Shown here: piece after piece, positions 31,774 through 43,928 of the stretch
Layout: each line of letters begins with the position of its first letter
How positions within the stretch are numbered: the first letter of the stretch is position 1
Assembly (NCBI GenBank): GCA_000697665.1
Contig: KL197748.1
Span: forward strand, 74,088 to 138,087
Reading direction: 5' to 3'
Length of the DNA: 64,000 nucleotides
Source: Jaapia argillacea MUCL 33604
Lineage: Eukaryota; Basidiomycota; Agaricomycetes; Jaapiales; Jaapiaceae
Translations under genes and position numbers: made by a program
Notes under the pieces: model-generated
Told to the model about the DNA's origin: nothing
What the model saw: only the letters and a program-made list of their open reading frames with translations
Database searches by the model: none

Positions 31774-34435
31774 TCATTTATTCAATGCGAGCAGTTGAAG
31801 GGGGGAAGTGGAGGTCATGGACGGAGAGGGTGGAGGTGGAGACAAAGAGCGTGGATTGGGAATAACACGGAACTCTTTAATCTCCGTCTCTGCATCTGGC
31901 ACAGGTTGATCTGTGGATGATTGCGTGGGCAATGCGAATGCGAGTCTGGTGAAATGAGGATCCACACGCATTTGAGAGTCTTCGGAAAGCCTCTCGATGA
32001 TCTTCTCAATGAGTTGTGCATTTGTTTGGCCTGTTGTATTGATGGGAATCGATAATGGAGTCCTGATATCTTGCAGTTCTTCCTTCTTCTTCCTCTTGAG
32101 GGAGCCAGCGAATCTAACCAAGGTGTCAGTGATAAGCCACGCACGACGTTCAGCTGCACCTCTTTCAGCATCTTCCTTTGCCTGCTGCTTAGCCTGCTCT
32201 GCAGCTTCCTTCTCCTCTCTCTCAGCCTTCTGTTGCCGCCAGCACTCAAGAGCTTTGCTACTCATCAAAAACTCGGCCGCTGACTGCAACTGCTTCCCTT
32301 TCCAACCCTCTGCCTTGTCCTTCTTTGAATGCAGCTGGTGCTTCAAGGCCCCAATCTCGTGTCGCGTGAGATCACAATGGACTTCAAGTGCTTGCCAACA
32401 CCGGAATTCAGTCAAATACAAGGCTTGTGTGCGGTCAAGGTCCCTGTTTAGAATCTCGATTTGCTGACGAAGGGTTAATCGCAAGTGAATGACAGTGCAC
32501 TTGAATTCCGGGAGCTTCGGTCCCCACTGATTCAATACTGCTGTTGTTTGTGATGAGCCTGGTGACTTGGGTGAAGCTGATTGTGGTGCTGAGGTAGATG
32601 TGGTGAACAGCGCGACGTCGTGGGTGATTGTCGAAGATTGGGAAGGCGCTGTGTTACTTGATGTGGATGCGCTTGGATCCCAAGTTGATTTGCTGGAGAG
32701 TTGGGGTATGGGTTTGTTGTCGTTGGGGTCATTATACCAGGTTATCTTGGAGGCATCAAGGAGCTCGCCATTGGGCCCCACTGTGCAGTTATCATTGGGT
32801 GTCGTAGTAGGAGTGGAATTATCAATGCGGATTGGGGAAGCTTCGAATGGGTCGGAGGACGTCGTGGCTGAAGGTGTCGCTGCGTTTTTGTCAGGAGAAT
32901 TGATGATAGACGATGTAAACTCAGGGAATGAACTGGGAAGGGAAGCCTTGATGGAGGTTACACGGCTGGGAGCAAAGTCCTCGTTGGTGAAGATGTTGGG
33001 GTTGAACAGCGCAATCCCGGTCTTCCGAAAAGCTGCCTTGATGGTGACTTCTTTGATCGCCACTGCCCAGACTGCCATGTATTCATTCACAAACTCGTGT
33101 TTTGGCATACTTTCGTGCGTCTCTTCAACAATCTCCTCCATTTGCTCTATCCATGCCCGTTGTAAAGGACCAAAGCATCCTGTGTCACATGGCTGACTTT
33201 TATGAGTGGTGTGGGAAGGGAGCTGGTGAAGGTGAATGTTGTGGTTCAATGCTGCCTCTCACATTGCATCAGTGAGGTGGGATCCATGTCCATCAAAAAT
33301 GAGCAGGATCGGATCTTCCTCGTTTCCAGCTTTCGCACAAGCCTTGGGGATGAAGACGTTTGTAAACCACTTCTCACATTGAAAATTGTCTGTCCATCCA
33401 TTCTCCGTTAACCCAACACTATTAACTTGTCAGCATATTCTAGAAGCACAAATCACAGGTCAGGACCACATACAAAATATCAGGATGATCAAGGAACCAA
33501 TCCATGTCAAAAGTCTTCCCTCCTTGGAAGATGAATCCCAGGTCCAACTTTGTGCCGTCCGCACAAACACACTCAACCATGGTCACCAGCTCTAGGTACG
33601 CGCTCCATTTCTTATACTTGGCACGACTCCTGCGACTTATAAAGTACTTCTTCCCAGTCGACCTCCTTCCCCCTCCAATCTGCATCCCAGTCTCGTCAAA
33701 GTTATAGATATTCCTGAGTTTGTATTTGTGTTCTTTGATCGCATCACCAAGCTTCTTGAAGTGGTCGCTCATCGTTGCAGGATTGAATGCCTGGGCTTGT
33801 TTCAGGTCAAGTCCCGAGGTCCCGCAGAACTTTAACTCGTCCTTGTGACAAGCATAGAAAGCCTTCACCCATTCCAAGGAAGGTTTGCGACTGGTGAGCT
33901 TCTCGACCTTGACCCTGACTCTTTCCTTCCCCCACGGTCTTCCCTCTTCGGCTTGATAACACATCCACTCCAGAAGCACATCCTCCTGAGGAGCTGTCAG
34001 GATTTTCTGTTTATTGTGAGCTTCTCAGGGTGATTTGTGCTCTCCACAGAAGCGGTGCTGTAAGGTGTGGTAAGAAACCTTGAATTTCTCAGCAGCAGCA
34101 GCGATGTTTTGGGTTTCCAGAGGCTTGGAATTGAGGAAAGCAACAGCATCAGCAAGGTGAGATTTGTCCTCCTGACTCTGTTCAAGCTCAAAGAGTTGGG
34201 AGGAATTTTTTGAGGACATCCAGCGAGACGCGAGCCTTCTGAGCACCTCAGGACACTGAAAATTCACCCAAGTCTGACAATCACAACAGTTGGAGCGGAG
34301 CTCAAACGGCATCACGCCTGATGGTGGCTGCTTTGCAACACCCTCTCTGCACTGTCTCCTATGCAAGAACTGTAGCAGATACGACCTATTGGTATGGCAG
34401 GGAGGTCTGCTTGTGGTTCTAGTTGATATATCCAA
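31774..34435 (-). pseudogene. pogo-like DDE transposase with two in-frame stops
   Basis: Domains in order: a psq-type helix-turn-helix (ETQNIAAAAEKFKVSYHTLQ near 34080), a CENP-B/Tc5-type binding half (EDVLLEWMCYQAEEGRPW near 33960), and a DDE_1 catalytic core. First Asp is in NIYNFDETGMQIGG near 33700, second in ILLIFDGHGSHLTDAM near 33290, third in SQPCDTGCFGPLQRAW near 33180. All three catalytic Asp are present. A short intron (GTATGT..AATAG, about 33412-33467) lies between HPDI and VGLTENGWTDNF. A long Ser/Thr/Pro- and Lys-rich tail with a coiled-coil-like stretch (REEKEAAEQAKQQAKEDAER) follows to 31774. Two in-frame TGA codons, after HKSP (about 34033) and after HLTDAM (about 33257), sit where CGA (Arg) would fit the surrounding frame. 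The copy therefore looks inactive by C-to-T change at CpG sites. The N-terminal Met is not certain. Confidence 0.75.
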
Positions 34436-34661
34436 ACTCTCAGAATATTCAGAATTCTGTGAGAATCAGGATTTGTGGTTCAGACCGAGTTTGTACACCG
34501 TGACCATCCTCTCCTAACCTCACTCTCTTCTCTAAATATTATTCTGGTGATTGATAGTCATAGATTAGACCCTAAAGTAATTGCAATACAATGCCGAGGG
34601 GAATTCAGTGAGAGTGGAAGGTGCTACGAATAAAAATCGATTTTTGCAACCCAATACCCAT

Positions 34662-34694
34662 TTTGCAACTCCCCACCAATGATAGTACCATTTC
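34662..34694 (-). repeat. Right inner terminal inverted repeat of the pogo-like element
   Basis: Perfect reverse complement of 31121-31153. Confidence 0.85.
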
Positions 34695-35740
34695 AATCTA
34701 TCCGACACCACTTGTGACGTGTGACTGCCAGATTTCAGTTCGACAGTTCGGCACTTGGCCTTGGGACAAGTGACGAAGCCCAAAATTTCGGCAGCTGAGT
34801 GGCGAATTTGGCAGATTTTAAGCATGTATCTACATCCCATACCAGCTAACGAAGATGACACAACAGTATTTACAACAATAGAGGCCAAAATTGCATCAAA
34901 AACTCGAAAATGACTGTCGGATAATTCTATCCAGAAACCCCAGTTTCTGCTGGAAACCCGGGTTAAGCGAGAAACCTCCAAGTCAACCAAAGCTGAGGAA
35001 ACTCAGGGAGGGTTGTTGATCCTGGGGTCTGGGGATTTTGGGTGGTATCAAGCCCGAAGGTGCCCAGTTCTAGCCAAGGAAGACTGATGCCGGGATTAGC
35101 TGAGAAGCGCCAAAGTGCATACACCCTGTTAGCAACGATGCGAACGTTCAGTTGGCACAGCAGCAACATAGTCGCACTCGTCATTGTGGACAACATCAAA
35201 AATCAAAAACAAATTAAATAAATTTCTATAATTAGTGATAAGGTGACATATAATTGCAGTTTTTTGGAATGGTGCTTCCAATTTCTTGGCTTTTGGTAAA
35301 CCCACCACTGCCGCTGTCTCCAACGACGAGTGTGATTATGTCGCTGCTGCACCAACCGACATTTGCATTGTTGCTAACAGGGTGTAAGCACTTTGGTGCT
35401 TCTCGGCTAATTCCAGCATCAGTCTTCCTCAGCTAGAACTAGGCACCCTCGGGCTTGATACTGCCTGAACTCCCTGGACTCCGGGATCAACAACCCTCCC
35501 TGAGTTTCCTTAGCTTTGGTTGACTTGGAGGTTTCTCGCTTAACCTGGGTTTCCAGCAGAAACTGGGGTTTCTGGATAGAATTATCCATGACTGTCTGAG
35601 AGATTTTTGCATATCAGACCTCTGTGACAGCCGGATTTGGGATTTGGCAGAAGCCCTGGTGACTTGTGACAAAGCACAAAATTTCGTCAACATTGGGCCT
35701 TGTGACATGTGATGTGCAGGATAGATCAAAATGGTACAGT
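34694..35740. mobile_element. Foldback element (inverted arms with a 136-bp centre)
   Basis: The stretch 34910-35185 is nearly the reverse complement of 35322-35590 (for example GGAGGTTTCTCGCTTAACC and GCTAACAGGGTGTA on opposite strands), with about 85-90 percent identity by eye. Weaker pairing continues outward to 34694 and 35740, where both tips end in a word like AAATGGTAC that also occurs in the ends of the adjacent pogo-like element. The AT-rich centre is 35186-35321. No coding frame is supported. It may be a non-autonomous relative of the neighbouring transposon. Confidence 0.65.
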
Positions 35741-37638
35741 ATGCGCACCAAAACAGTGGCCAAAAACATCAAGCTTCCAACACTAGAAAACACATTGCAG
35801 CCTGTCTCTCCACCTCTCATTCTACCAATGTCCTGGATGCCAAGCTTCTCGACAAACATCTGGCATGCTCAATCATCATATAGCACTCCTGCCATTATGT
35901 ACATTTTGACCTATTTGATCTCGAGTCCTCTCTGTCTCATCTGCCATCACTTGGACCAACCCCAAAATCACCAATGACGACCTTCCCAGCTGACTCCCGC
36001 AAACGATGGCATTCGTTTCTCCTCTCTCTGGCTGTCCCTACTCCCAGAGTGACCAAGATGCTTGCGTTGTCGTTTCAAAGCCCAATGGGACCTGAAAATC
36101 TCTCTCCTACAACAATCAATGATGACCCTCCCTTACTCCCTCATACACAAAAGAGAATCGAAGTGGAGGATGTCTCCCATTGTAAGTCTGTTTTCTAATG
36201 GTTTGAAGCATCATCCATGGTTAAGGTTACAGCCTGCTACCCGACCCCAGATCGCATCTGCCAAGTCCAACTCATACCACCATGATGCTTGGAAAAGCTA
36301 CAGGTTTGGGCTCGTCTTTTCCAAACAATCGTGTTGTGGAATCAGACAAAATAGTTCTGGAAGAGGCAAGAACGAATGATACTCAACTTGGTATGTCCGT
36401 TTGCATGGGACCTATGGAGTAACACTAGGAGTTTGCCTACCTACCTGTACTATACTGATTGGGAATGCATTACAGGAGGTGAAAGAAAAGTAGATGAACC
36501 CTACTTTCGTCTCTCTTGCTATCACTCTCAGACTCCCTTTATGGGTAGTCGGTCACTTCAACGGAGGGGAATCAAGGCTTATAATCCCTGCTATCGTTAG
36601 TAAGTTTGCTATCTAATAGCTCAAAGCCTCATTCTTTTCATTGATTGCATCCGTATTCTTACCCACCGATCTCTGCGTACCTATTATTAACCTGCGCCTC
36701 TCAACAGTACCCATTTCCGACTTGTCTCAATGTATGGTCACTTGGGTCCAGATATCAGAAACACTGCACTTGAACACTTCATGTGGGACCCTTCCTGATC
36801 AGCTGATGGATAGTACTGCCGGTCTCGAATGATCAGAACATGTTATGGGCAGAATGCTGGCATGTGTTGGATCGCTGTATATGCAGAAAATGCCTCTCCT
36901 CATAAGTTTGTCACTGGTTGATTGACAGGGGTTGATGCATTGACAGTTTACCTGCTCTTCAGCCTGCTACTCACACAAAAATCTTGTTGTTGGTAACCCC
37001 CATCTTAATCTTTTGATTCTATCTCTCGAAAGTTACCAATCCATTGATCGCCCAAACATATCCTTGAACATCGATCTGCATTACCGCCTGTAACAGCACC
37101 CACTCCTTTAGAACTCAAACATTCTGTGGTGGTGCGCAGAACCCCTGCACTGTTCAATAGCATTGGTACAACGTTCATGAAAGAAACCTTGAGAGCAGAT
37201 TTGGTGGCAGAGAGGGTCAGTACTCACCCAATTGTAAGTCAACCCTACACCCTAGCTGAATTGACTCTTATACACATAATTATTGTCAAGCGTAAGGATA
37301 TCGCAGCAAACCCTGCGATGATAAGCGCTGGGCTGCTGGGTGGTACAGACTTGGCCAACCCTAGACCCTTATCGATTGTAACAGGCGCCCGAGTTCATAA
37401 AAAAAAACTAGCTGCCAGCAGTGAGATATGGTTGTCAAATATGGGGTCTCACCAATTCCAGGCGTGAACTCTGTTGGATATGTTACGCTTCCGAAATGCC
37501 TCATGGACTGATAAAAGTCGCCAATCTCAAGCACCGCCATTAATTTTCATTGTAGCAGTCCAGACATGTACTTCCTAGGCGAGGAATCATGGACGATTAG
37601 TGATGGAGACCCTTGATGTGGGTGAAAATGGCGATTGA
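35741..37638. other. No gene recognised
   Basis: Short frames only, none with family features. Some short phrases recur loosely (for example around 36180 and 36600, a TAAGT/TAGTAAGT word followed by a TCTAATGG-like word), which suggests old duplications. It may be decayed repeat DNA or a promoter region of the following gene. Confidence 0.4.
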
Positions 37639-38205
37639 AGGTGAGGTATAAAGTTTGAAGTATCTGCAAGCTCATTTCTTGAAGCACTTGTAGATCCCCT
37701 AGCTTCACACCTGGCATGTGTTGTCTGCAGCAACTTTATCGTCCAATCATATTTCACGAAGGCTCATCTTCTGCCTCCCAATCCATGTCTGCCTGCACTG
37801 AAATGGTGGTTCAAAGGTGAGGCACAAAGTTCAAGGTATCTGCAAACTAAGCTCTTGACAGTGGTTCCAAGGGGAGGCATAAGGCCCAATGTATCCGCCA
37901 ACGCAATCCTTGAAGCGCTTACAGAGTTCCTAGCTTCATGCCTGACATGTGTCATCTGCAACAACCTAATCGTCCAATCATATCCCATGAAGTCTCTCGT
38001 TCTATCTCGCAATCCAGTCTGCCTGCACCGAAACCCTCGAAGGTGAGGCGTAAAGTTTGAGGTATCCATGAAATATGTTCCTGAAGTGCTTGCAGAACCC
38101 CCAGCTTCATCCCTGACATATGTTGTCTGTGGCAACTATATTGGCAAAATGTATATAGCATGAAGGCTCATTTTCTGCCTTGCAATCCATTTCTGCCTGC
38201 ACCAT
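37639..38205 (+). repeat. Tandem repeat of about 175 bp upstream of a gene start
   Basis: Units begin near 37639, 37866 and 38039 with AAGGTGAGG.ATAAAG.TTGA-type words and contain CTAGCTTCA.CCTGRCATGTG and CAATCC..TCTGCCTGCACC. A truncated 50-bp copy sits at 37816-37865. The last unit ends at the ATG (38204) of the next gene, so the array occupies the promoter and leader. Confidence 0.7.
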
Positions 38206-39170
38206 GCCCATCTCTAAGGCCCTGCTATCCACAGCCCTCAGTGCAATTCTAGTTGTTTTGGTCGCTGTGTTGCCCATTGTTGGAGAGGTCGTCTGTATTG
38301 ATACCACCTACTGTGACATCCTTGTCTTTTTCAGAGTCAACTATCTTGTGCATGCCAGCACGATCCCTTCCATGGCTGGCACCAAGTGGTATGATATGAC
38401 ATGTTGGACTATCCTCACTCTGTTCCTCCCCTTTGCTGGGCTTGGAAAGTTGCTTGGGATGATTTGCAGGCATTTCATAGTGGGTGAAAGCGATTTGGAA
38501 AAGGCAGAAGTTCACAATGCTCTATTACTTGTGATGAGGATGGCCGAATGGACCCCTGATCACATTCCCAGTGAAGTATATGTGATTCTACCAGAAGGCT
38601 TTGAAGATCTGGATGAAAAGTATGTCTTCCCCAACTCCTCACAAAGTGAGGGAGGGTCTTTGGCACCACGAAACGAACATTTTCTCTATACTGACCATTG
38701 CTCTGCAGGAAAAATGACATCAATTTTGGCATCCAGAGCACTTGAAGCATCATTTTGGATCGCTCTGGGTTCTGTGACCTCATATAGACTGCTTGAGAAG
38801 TAGAATAAATTTCAAAATACACTTTCTGACTCCTTGCGAAGGGATGACAAATCAGTGAGGGAGGGGCTGTAAGTCTTGCATCATTGATACGATCAATGAT
38901 CTTGAGCGATGCCAAAGAAAGGATGTCGGGACTGGGTTATGAATGGCGCAAGGACGTCAATGATGAGCTGTCAAAGAACGATGAGGACTGAATTGGTAGT
39001 GGTGCAGGAGCACCAAGAGTCCCTGACTCCATTCTGCACATCTTTATTTGCCCTAAAGAGCTCGCTTCAGAACATTGTCAATCAAGCCAGTCTAGGTACA
39101 CCATATGCACCACCACAAACATATGAGACAACCATGGAAATATTCAGCTACAAAGGTCCTAAAAACTAGT
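38204..39170 (+). pseudogene. 5' part of a basidiomycete multi-pass membrane protein gene
   Basis: From ATG 38204 the frame reads MPISKALLSTALSAILVVLV (membrane or signal helix), FFRVNYLVHASTIPSMAGTKW, LTLFLPFAGLGKLLGMICRH and EKAEVHNALLLVMRMAEWTP, then IPSEVYVILPEGFEDLDEKY. It continues to ASFWIALGSVTSYRLLEK with a TAG at 38801-38803. After that only scattered protein-like pieces (ILSDAKERMSGLGYEWRKDV; IGSGAGAPRVPDSILHIFIC, the latter behind a TGA) continue to about 39090. The pattern is that of the N-terminal half of a family whose C-terminal half lies at 50450-51751. The retroelement at 39787-50449 sits between them. The function of the family is unknown. Confidence 0.55.
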
Positions 39171-39283
39171 AATGAATGCCCAACAAGCCACTCTGGCACG
39201 GCAGGGGTGTTTGTCACTGGCATTATACACTTGAATGAGTTGAACAATGCTTGAACAACATCTTTGACTTTCCTCGATAGCGA

Positions 39284-39517
39284 GTGCAGCGTTACACTCC
39301 CAACCCACTGGGGTGGAGTACTCTACATGGACTCCACATAGAATCAGCAGGTTCCAGTGGACATGCGAATTCCACCCGATTCTACCCGTCCTACACTTCT
39401 TGGACAGTAACATCACAAGGTGTGACAAACGTTACCCACCATTACTCCTGTCCTGCTATCACTCCCGCTGCCATCGTTCCCAACACCAGCTACTCTATCA
39501 CAAATCCTCGCCTGTAA
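39284..39517 (+). other. Protein-like fragment, unassigned
   Basis: An open frame of 77 codons reads GWSTLHGLHIESAGSSGHAN and ends ITNPRL. It is Ser/Thr/Pro-rich and resembles the end of a secreted protein, but it lacks a start context or neighbours that would confirm it. The bases from 39518 to 39786 hold nothing recognisable. Confidence 0.2.
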
Positions 39518-39786
39518 TGACCATCTGTAATGCTATTAATGCTTTAGATATACATGTCGTTACGTGATATTCCATTCCTCCCATCCTAGAACAGGGCTAC
39601 TGCCTATCTTGTGTTGTCTAGGTGAAACCTATTATGGTATCCACCCAAAATGTCAATATGTAACTTCTTGGTTCTGTTTGTTTCCTTGGACATGTAGTGA
39701 CATATATATTTAATAATTAAGCATGGCTAGAAATGGGGGTATTGAGCTCATAAATCAAGTCAGTGTTATCTGCAACGGTGAGCGGG

Positions 39787-40051
39787 TGTAAGGACGTGGG
39801 TCCTTGGTGGACGGGTCGTGGGACTCTCAGGACTTGTGGTGGACTGTTGTTAGTTGTTATGTCAGTTGAGTCTTTGTTAGCCGCTGGCATGGCTTCCCTC
39901 TCTCAGATTACTTCGTGCTACGCTCATCTTGTTGTCTCCTCAGCTCTATTCTCTACTCTTGTGTCTTTCGTGCCTAGTTACTGCTCTTCTATATAAGACG
40001 GGTAACGGTTCTCTTGGAGTGACTCTAAGGGTTGAGACTAGACTTCTTACA
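39787..40051 (+). repeat. 5' LTR of the chromovirus
   Basis: 265 bp, TG..CA ends. A TATA-like word (CTATATAAGACGGG) near 39990 marks the likely promoter, with transcription expected to start shortly after it. Confidence 0.9.
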
Positions 40052-40127
40052 CCTTTTTGAACCTGGTTTTTTTATTTTGAACCCCTACAGCGACTTTTGC
40101 GACTTATAGCAAAAGCAGGACTACACT

Positions 40128-41552
40128 ATGTCTAACAAGCAGCGCCGAAAAGCCAAAAGCGCCAAGAGGGCGACTGCTACGTCTCCTACCCTGGGCACCA
40201 ATCCCACCAGTGCATCTCGAACCTCCAAGCAGCTTGACCCCCATGTCAACTCTCATCGAAGTGGTGAATCTACCAGTCGACCTCCTGAGGGGACCAGTTC
40301 TCCTCTATCTGTTCACGGTAGTCTGGTACCCACTGACCCTGGTGGTGATGCCACCTCCGAGTCGAGGGCTGAAGTTAACGCCATGGCGGCAGCATTGCTG
40401 ACCAAGATGGCTGGAATGCATTCAGGCGACGAAACCAATGACGATTAGCTGGTGATGCCAAGTGGGGATCAAGGAGCGGTATTCTCTGCCCAAAGAGAAG
40501 GTGCATCTCTTGGTGAGCCTGCGTCCAACTTATTGGGATCCGAGATATTCAGGTGAGGCCCTTCTCCTGGGATATCCAGGTTAGTAGACCCTCGTGTATC
40601 ATCAGTGGGGGTGGTAGGGTTGTGACGCCCCAGTATGGTCATGTTGACTAGACATTTATCGTCCATCGATACCAACACCGAGGCTGGGATGTTCGCGCTT
40701 AAAGAGCTGCAACAATGGTCCACTGAGCATTGGATTGAGGCTGATCAGGAGATAGCAGCGTTCACTGATGAGGTTGCTGGAGCGATAGCTCAAATTACCA
40801 AGGTGAGTGTAGACTTGCACGCCAAGTCAGCCAGATTGCGAACCGAATATCGCCAGTCGAACAAGGCGTTACAGGCTAAGCTGGATGCTACTGAGCGTGT
40901 TCTTTCTGGCCAGAATAATGTCTCGAGTGTCTTCTCGTACGCTACAGGGAGTGGCAGTGGCTACGCAGTCCTCCCTTCCCCTGTACCCAGTGTCGAATCC
41001 TTACTGATGGGCCCCAACACTAGGGTTCCATCTAAGGAGGGTAGTGTTTCGCCACAATCGTTTCTCATGGATCGTACTGCTGGGAGGGTAATGGGTACCA
41101 ACATGGTGCCTGAAACCCCGTTCCCTGCTCATGATACTTCAGACGCCAACATATTGGCGTCCATATCACACCTAGGCGAAGGTCGTCATCTACCTAATGA
41201 AAGTGTACTGGATTATAATCGTCGTCGAGCTGCTGCACAGTGGATGGCCCAAGCACAGTCAACCCCATTCATAGAGCGAGCTTGCATGGTCAGCGAACCA
41301 GTTCCTCGAACGTGTTATGGGAATGGGGGATTACCCGAAGCTACTAAGGGATTACCCCCGTCACGGGCCCCCCCCAATAGTGGAACTAGTAGAGTGCCGC
41401 CTTTAGTGCCACCCAGGCTACCATCCTTGCCCACGAGTGGAAGGTTCGATCGGGATGGGCCACCGCATATAGCAGGGGCTAAGGAGCCGACAGTACTTCG
41501 AAATGAGTATGTTGGAATCCTTCCCAACCCCATTCAAAAGTATACCACGTGA
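40128..41552 (+). mobile_element. Leader region frames of the chromovirus
   Basis: A basic Ser/Thr-rich frame begins at 40128 (MSNKQRRKAKSAKRATATSP). A helical, Pro-rich region follows (for example LQQWSTEHWIEADQEIAAFT). Similar leader frames precede gag in some basidiomycete gypsy elements. No enzymatic motif is present. Confidence 0.5.
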
Positions 41553-42017
41553 TTTGATACTGTTCCTTCTAATGACAAAGGTTATGAGGGTGGATGAGAA
41601 AACGTCACTCAGGATAAGGGTAAAGGGCCTGAAGTCCCTCGCTATAATCAGTTCAGATCGGAAGTCCCGCCTTTTTCAGTAAGAAAGGATGACTCCATCA
41701 TTGAGATGTTTAGAGAACCCTGAAGGACTGCCCCTAATGGTCCTTATGGGTCCAGTGGTCCTAGACATGTGCCACTTGTTCACTCTCCATTGTGATGTTC
41801 CCCTCTGACTGCGACTGGGAGCGGCAGTGGTGGTGGTATAGGAGGAGCTCCACCTGCTCCTCCTCCCCTGCCCGGTTCTAGCCACAGTAGTGCGACCTCT
41901 AGCAATCGTCGTTCCAACTCTGATGAACGTAATGATCGGGGGCTGCCTCACAATCACCATGGACCCCTGGAGGGTGATGCGAACAGGGGTAATCGTCAGC
42001 CTGATGGTGATCGTACT

Positions 42018-43445
42018 GTGCCTGGCGGTATTGGTGGAGGTGGATCCAGTCCCCCTGGGGGAGGCAGAGGGCCTCTTGACAGAGGAGGCAGCCCTCCTGA
42101 CAGAGGAGGTGGCCCTCCTGGAGGGGATAGGCCTCCTTCCCATGATCAGGGCGATGACTCGTCTGATGACAATAATCATACTCGTGATGAGTTGTCATAC
42201 GGCCCCTCTAATGTTAGGTTTGATCTTGGAGCCGACCCCTTGAGCTCAGCGTCCTGTCGTCTGAGGCCCGAGAGAATGAGCCACACATACTCAGGTTCAC
42301 CTCGAGCCTACCTTAACCCTACTGCTATCGTCAACCATCCTGACAAATATGAAGAGGAGTCGCTGACTCGGATTAGGGTTTTGATACAAGAGTGTCTTAA
42401 CCATGGCCAGTCTAGCCAGCCCTTGCCAAAAGGTGTTAAGACCCCTACCCCTTATCATTGGGAAGGGGAAGACGACATTGAGAAATTCGAGAACTGGTTC
42501 CAGTTCCTATTACGATGGATGTCAATGCAAGGATTGACCGGTGTCAAGTATGACCGCACCAGGGTGGATTTCCTGGGGCAGTTTCTTCGTAAACAGGCCC
42601 TCTCTTGGTTTAACCACAAGATTGACACATCCCGTTATTATGAACGAGGTTTGAACTTCGAGAAAGTGGTCTGTGCCTTACACACCTGGTTCCTGCATAA
42701 GGCTACAGCCCAGGAAGCAGTTCACAAGTTCCTTAATTGCAAGTTCAGCTCAGAGACGGGTGTGGCTGCGTTCTATAACGCTCTTCATCACAACGCAGCA
42801 CGTATGGTGGTCGCCCCTGACGACTATACGTTCAGGAGGGAATTCTTGGCTGGAATCCCTGAGGAAATCAGGGGTTTGTTGATGAAGAATTGGGGAGTTA
42901 ACGCCGAATTCACGCCCTCTGAAGTGATGTATCGTGAGGCTATTGAGATGGAGACCTCCCTCAGGTTCATAGCCAGGCAGCGACAGCTTAGTGGTGCCAG
43001 ACTGAGCAAGGGCAAGTCGTTGTCCAGTAGACGTACCAAAGGTCGCAATGCCTGTAGTCCTCATAGGAACGACCATCGAGATCGGTCCCCTGATAATCGC
43101 AGGAACAAATGGGATCGTTCGTCATGAAGGAAACGCGTTGCTCGTGAGTCGAGGGGTCAAGATGATAGGCCCTCCTCTTACTACGAGTCCAAAGGGTACC
43201 GTTCACCTTGACAGGATGACCACTGACAAGGCAGAGTCGATCACTGCCATGATGATAGACCCTCCAGGTATAATCGGCTTAATGAAGGGAGGAGGCCAGC
43301 CAGGCCTCCCCCAGCCAATGATAGTCGCCCTTACCAAACCACTGGATCCGCAGATGTTACTTGCCATAACTGCAGGAAGAAGGGTCATATGCAGAGGCAG
43401 TGCCCCTCCCCCCAGCGAGATGCACAGTTACAAGCTGCCCACATA
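42018..43445 (+). mobile_element. gag region of the chromovirus
   Basis: A Gly/Pro/Asp-rich start is followed by a capsid-like helical domain (FENWFQFLLRWMSMQGLTGV, AVHKFLNCKFSSETG, RREFLAGIPEEIRGLLM). A CCHC zinc knuckle (CHNCRKKGHMQRQC) lies near 43370. Confidence 0.75.
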
Positions 43446-43928
43446 GAGGAACTGTCAACGGAGCCTACTACTACTGGAGAGTCAGGGTTGTCGATGGAAC
43501 AGTCATCACCAATTGATACCAGACCTACTCGACGGAGTGAGCATCGCGGTGATCACTTGGATTCCGGCCAGTCACGATCTAGTCAACGAGGCCATGGGCG
43601 ATCCTCATCTTGCCAAGACTACTTAAACACCTCTTACGATTCATCAAGTCCATCCAACTATTATAATCGTTATGGGTCTGATTACTCCAGATCAGCTTGG
43701 TCGGTTAGGCTTAGTGCCATGAGAACTGTGGACTCAGATACCAATAGCATGAATAGCCTTGAGGGGCTACCCAATCTACAAGAGGTATTCGACTCGTCTG
43801 ACGACGATACGGTGCCTAGGTTCGGATTGGTCAAACCTGCTTTATTCACTATGAAGCCAGTTCCCAGGCAGGAAACAGTGACCCGAGCTCACATGTGTAA
43901 GATGGACGGGAAGATTACCTGACCCAAC

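Larger units (their letters stand above)
31018..34922 (-). mobile_element. pogo/Tigger-like (Tc1/mariner superfamily) DNA transposon
   Basis: A transposase gene on the minus strand is bracketed by inverted repeats. The inner 33 bp are perfect (31121-31153 and 34662-34694). Outward the two ends stay recognisably similar (gacagtc at both tips, repeated GTGAC and GACAA words), giving terminal arms of about 100-230 bp. The outer limits are approximate because no clean TA duplication is visible. The element is about 3.9 kb, with a transposase longer than the usual pogo protein because of a low-complexity C-terminal tail. Confidence 0.7.

Noticed and set aside
32567-33196. A plus-strand frame of 209 codons across the transposase
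   Set aside because: Antisense to the better supported transposase frame with its DDE motifs.
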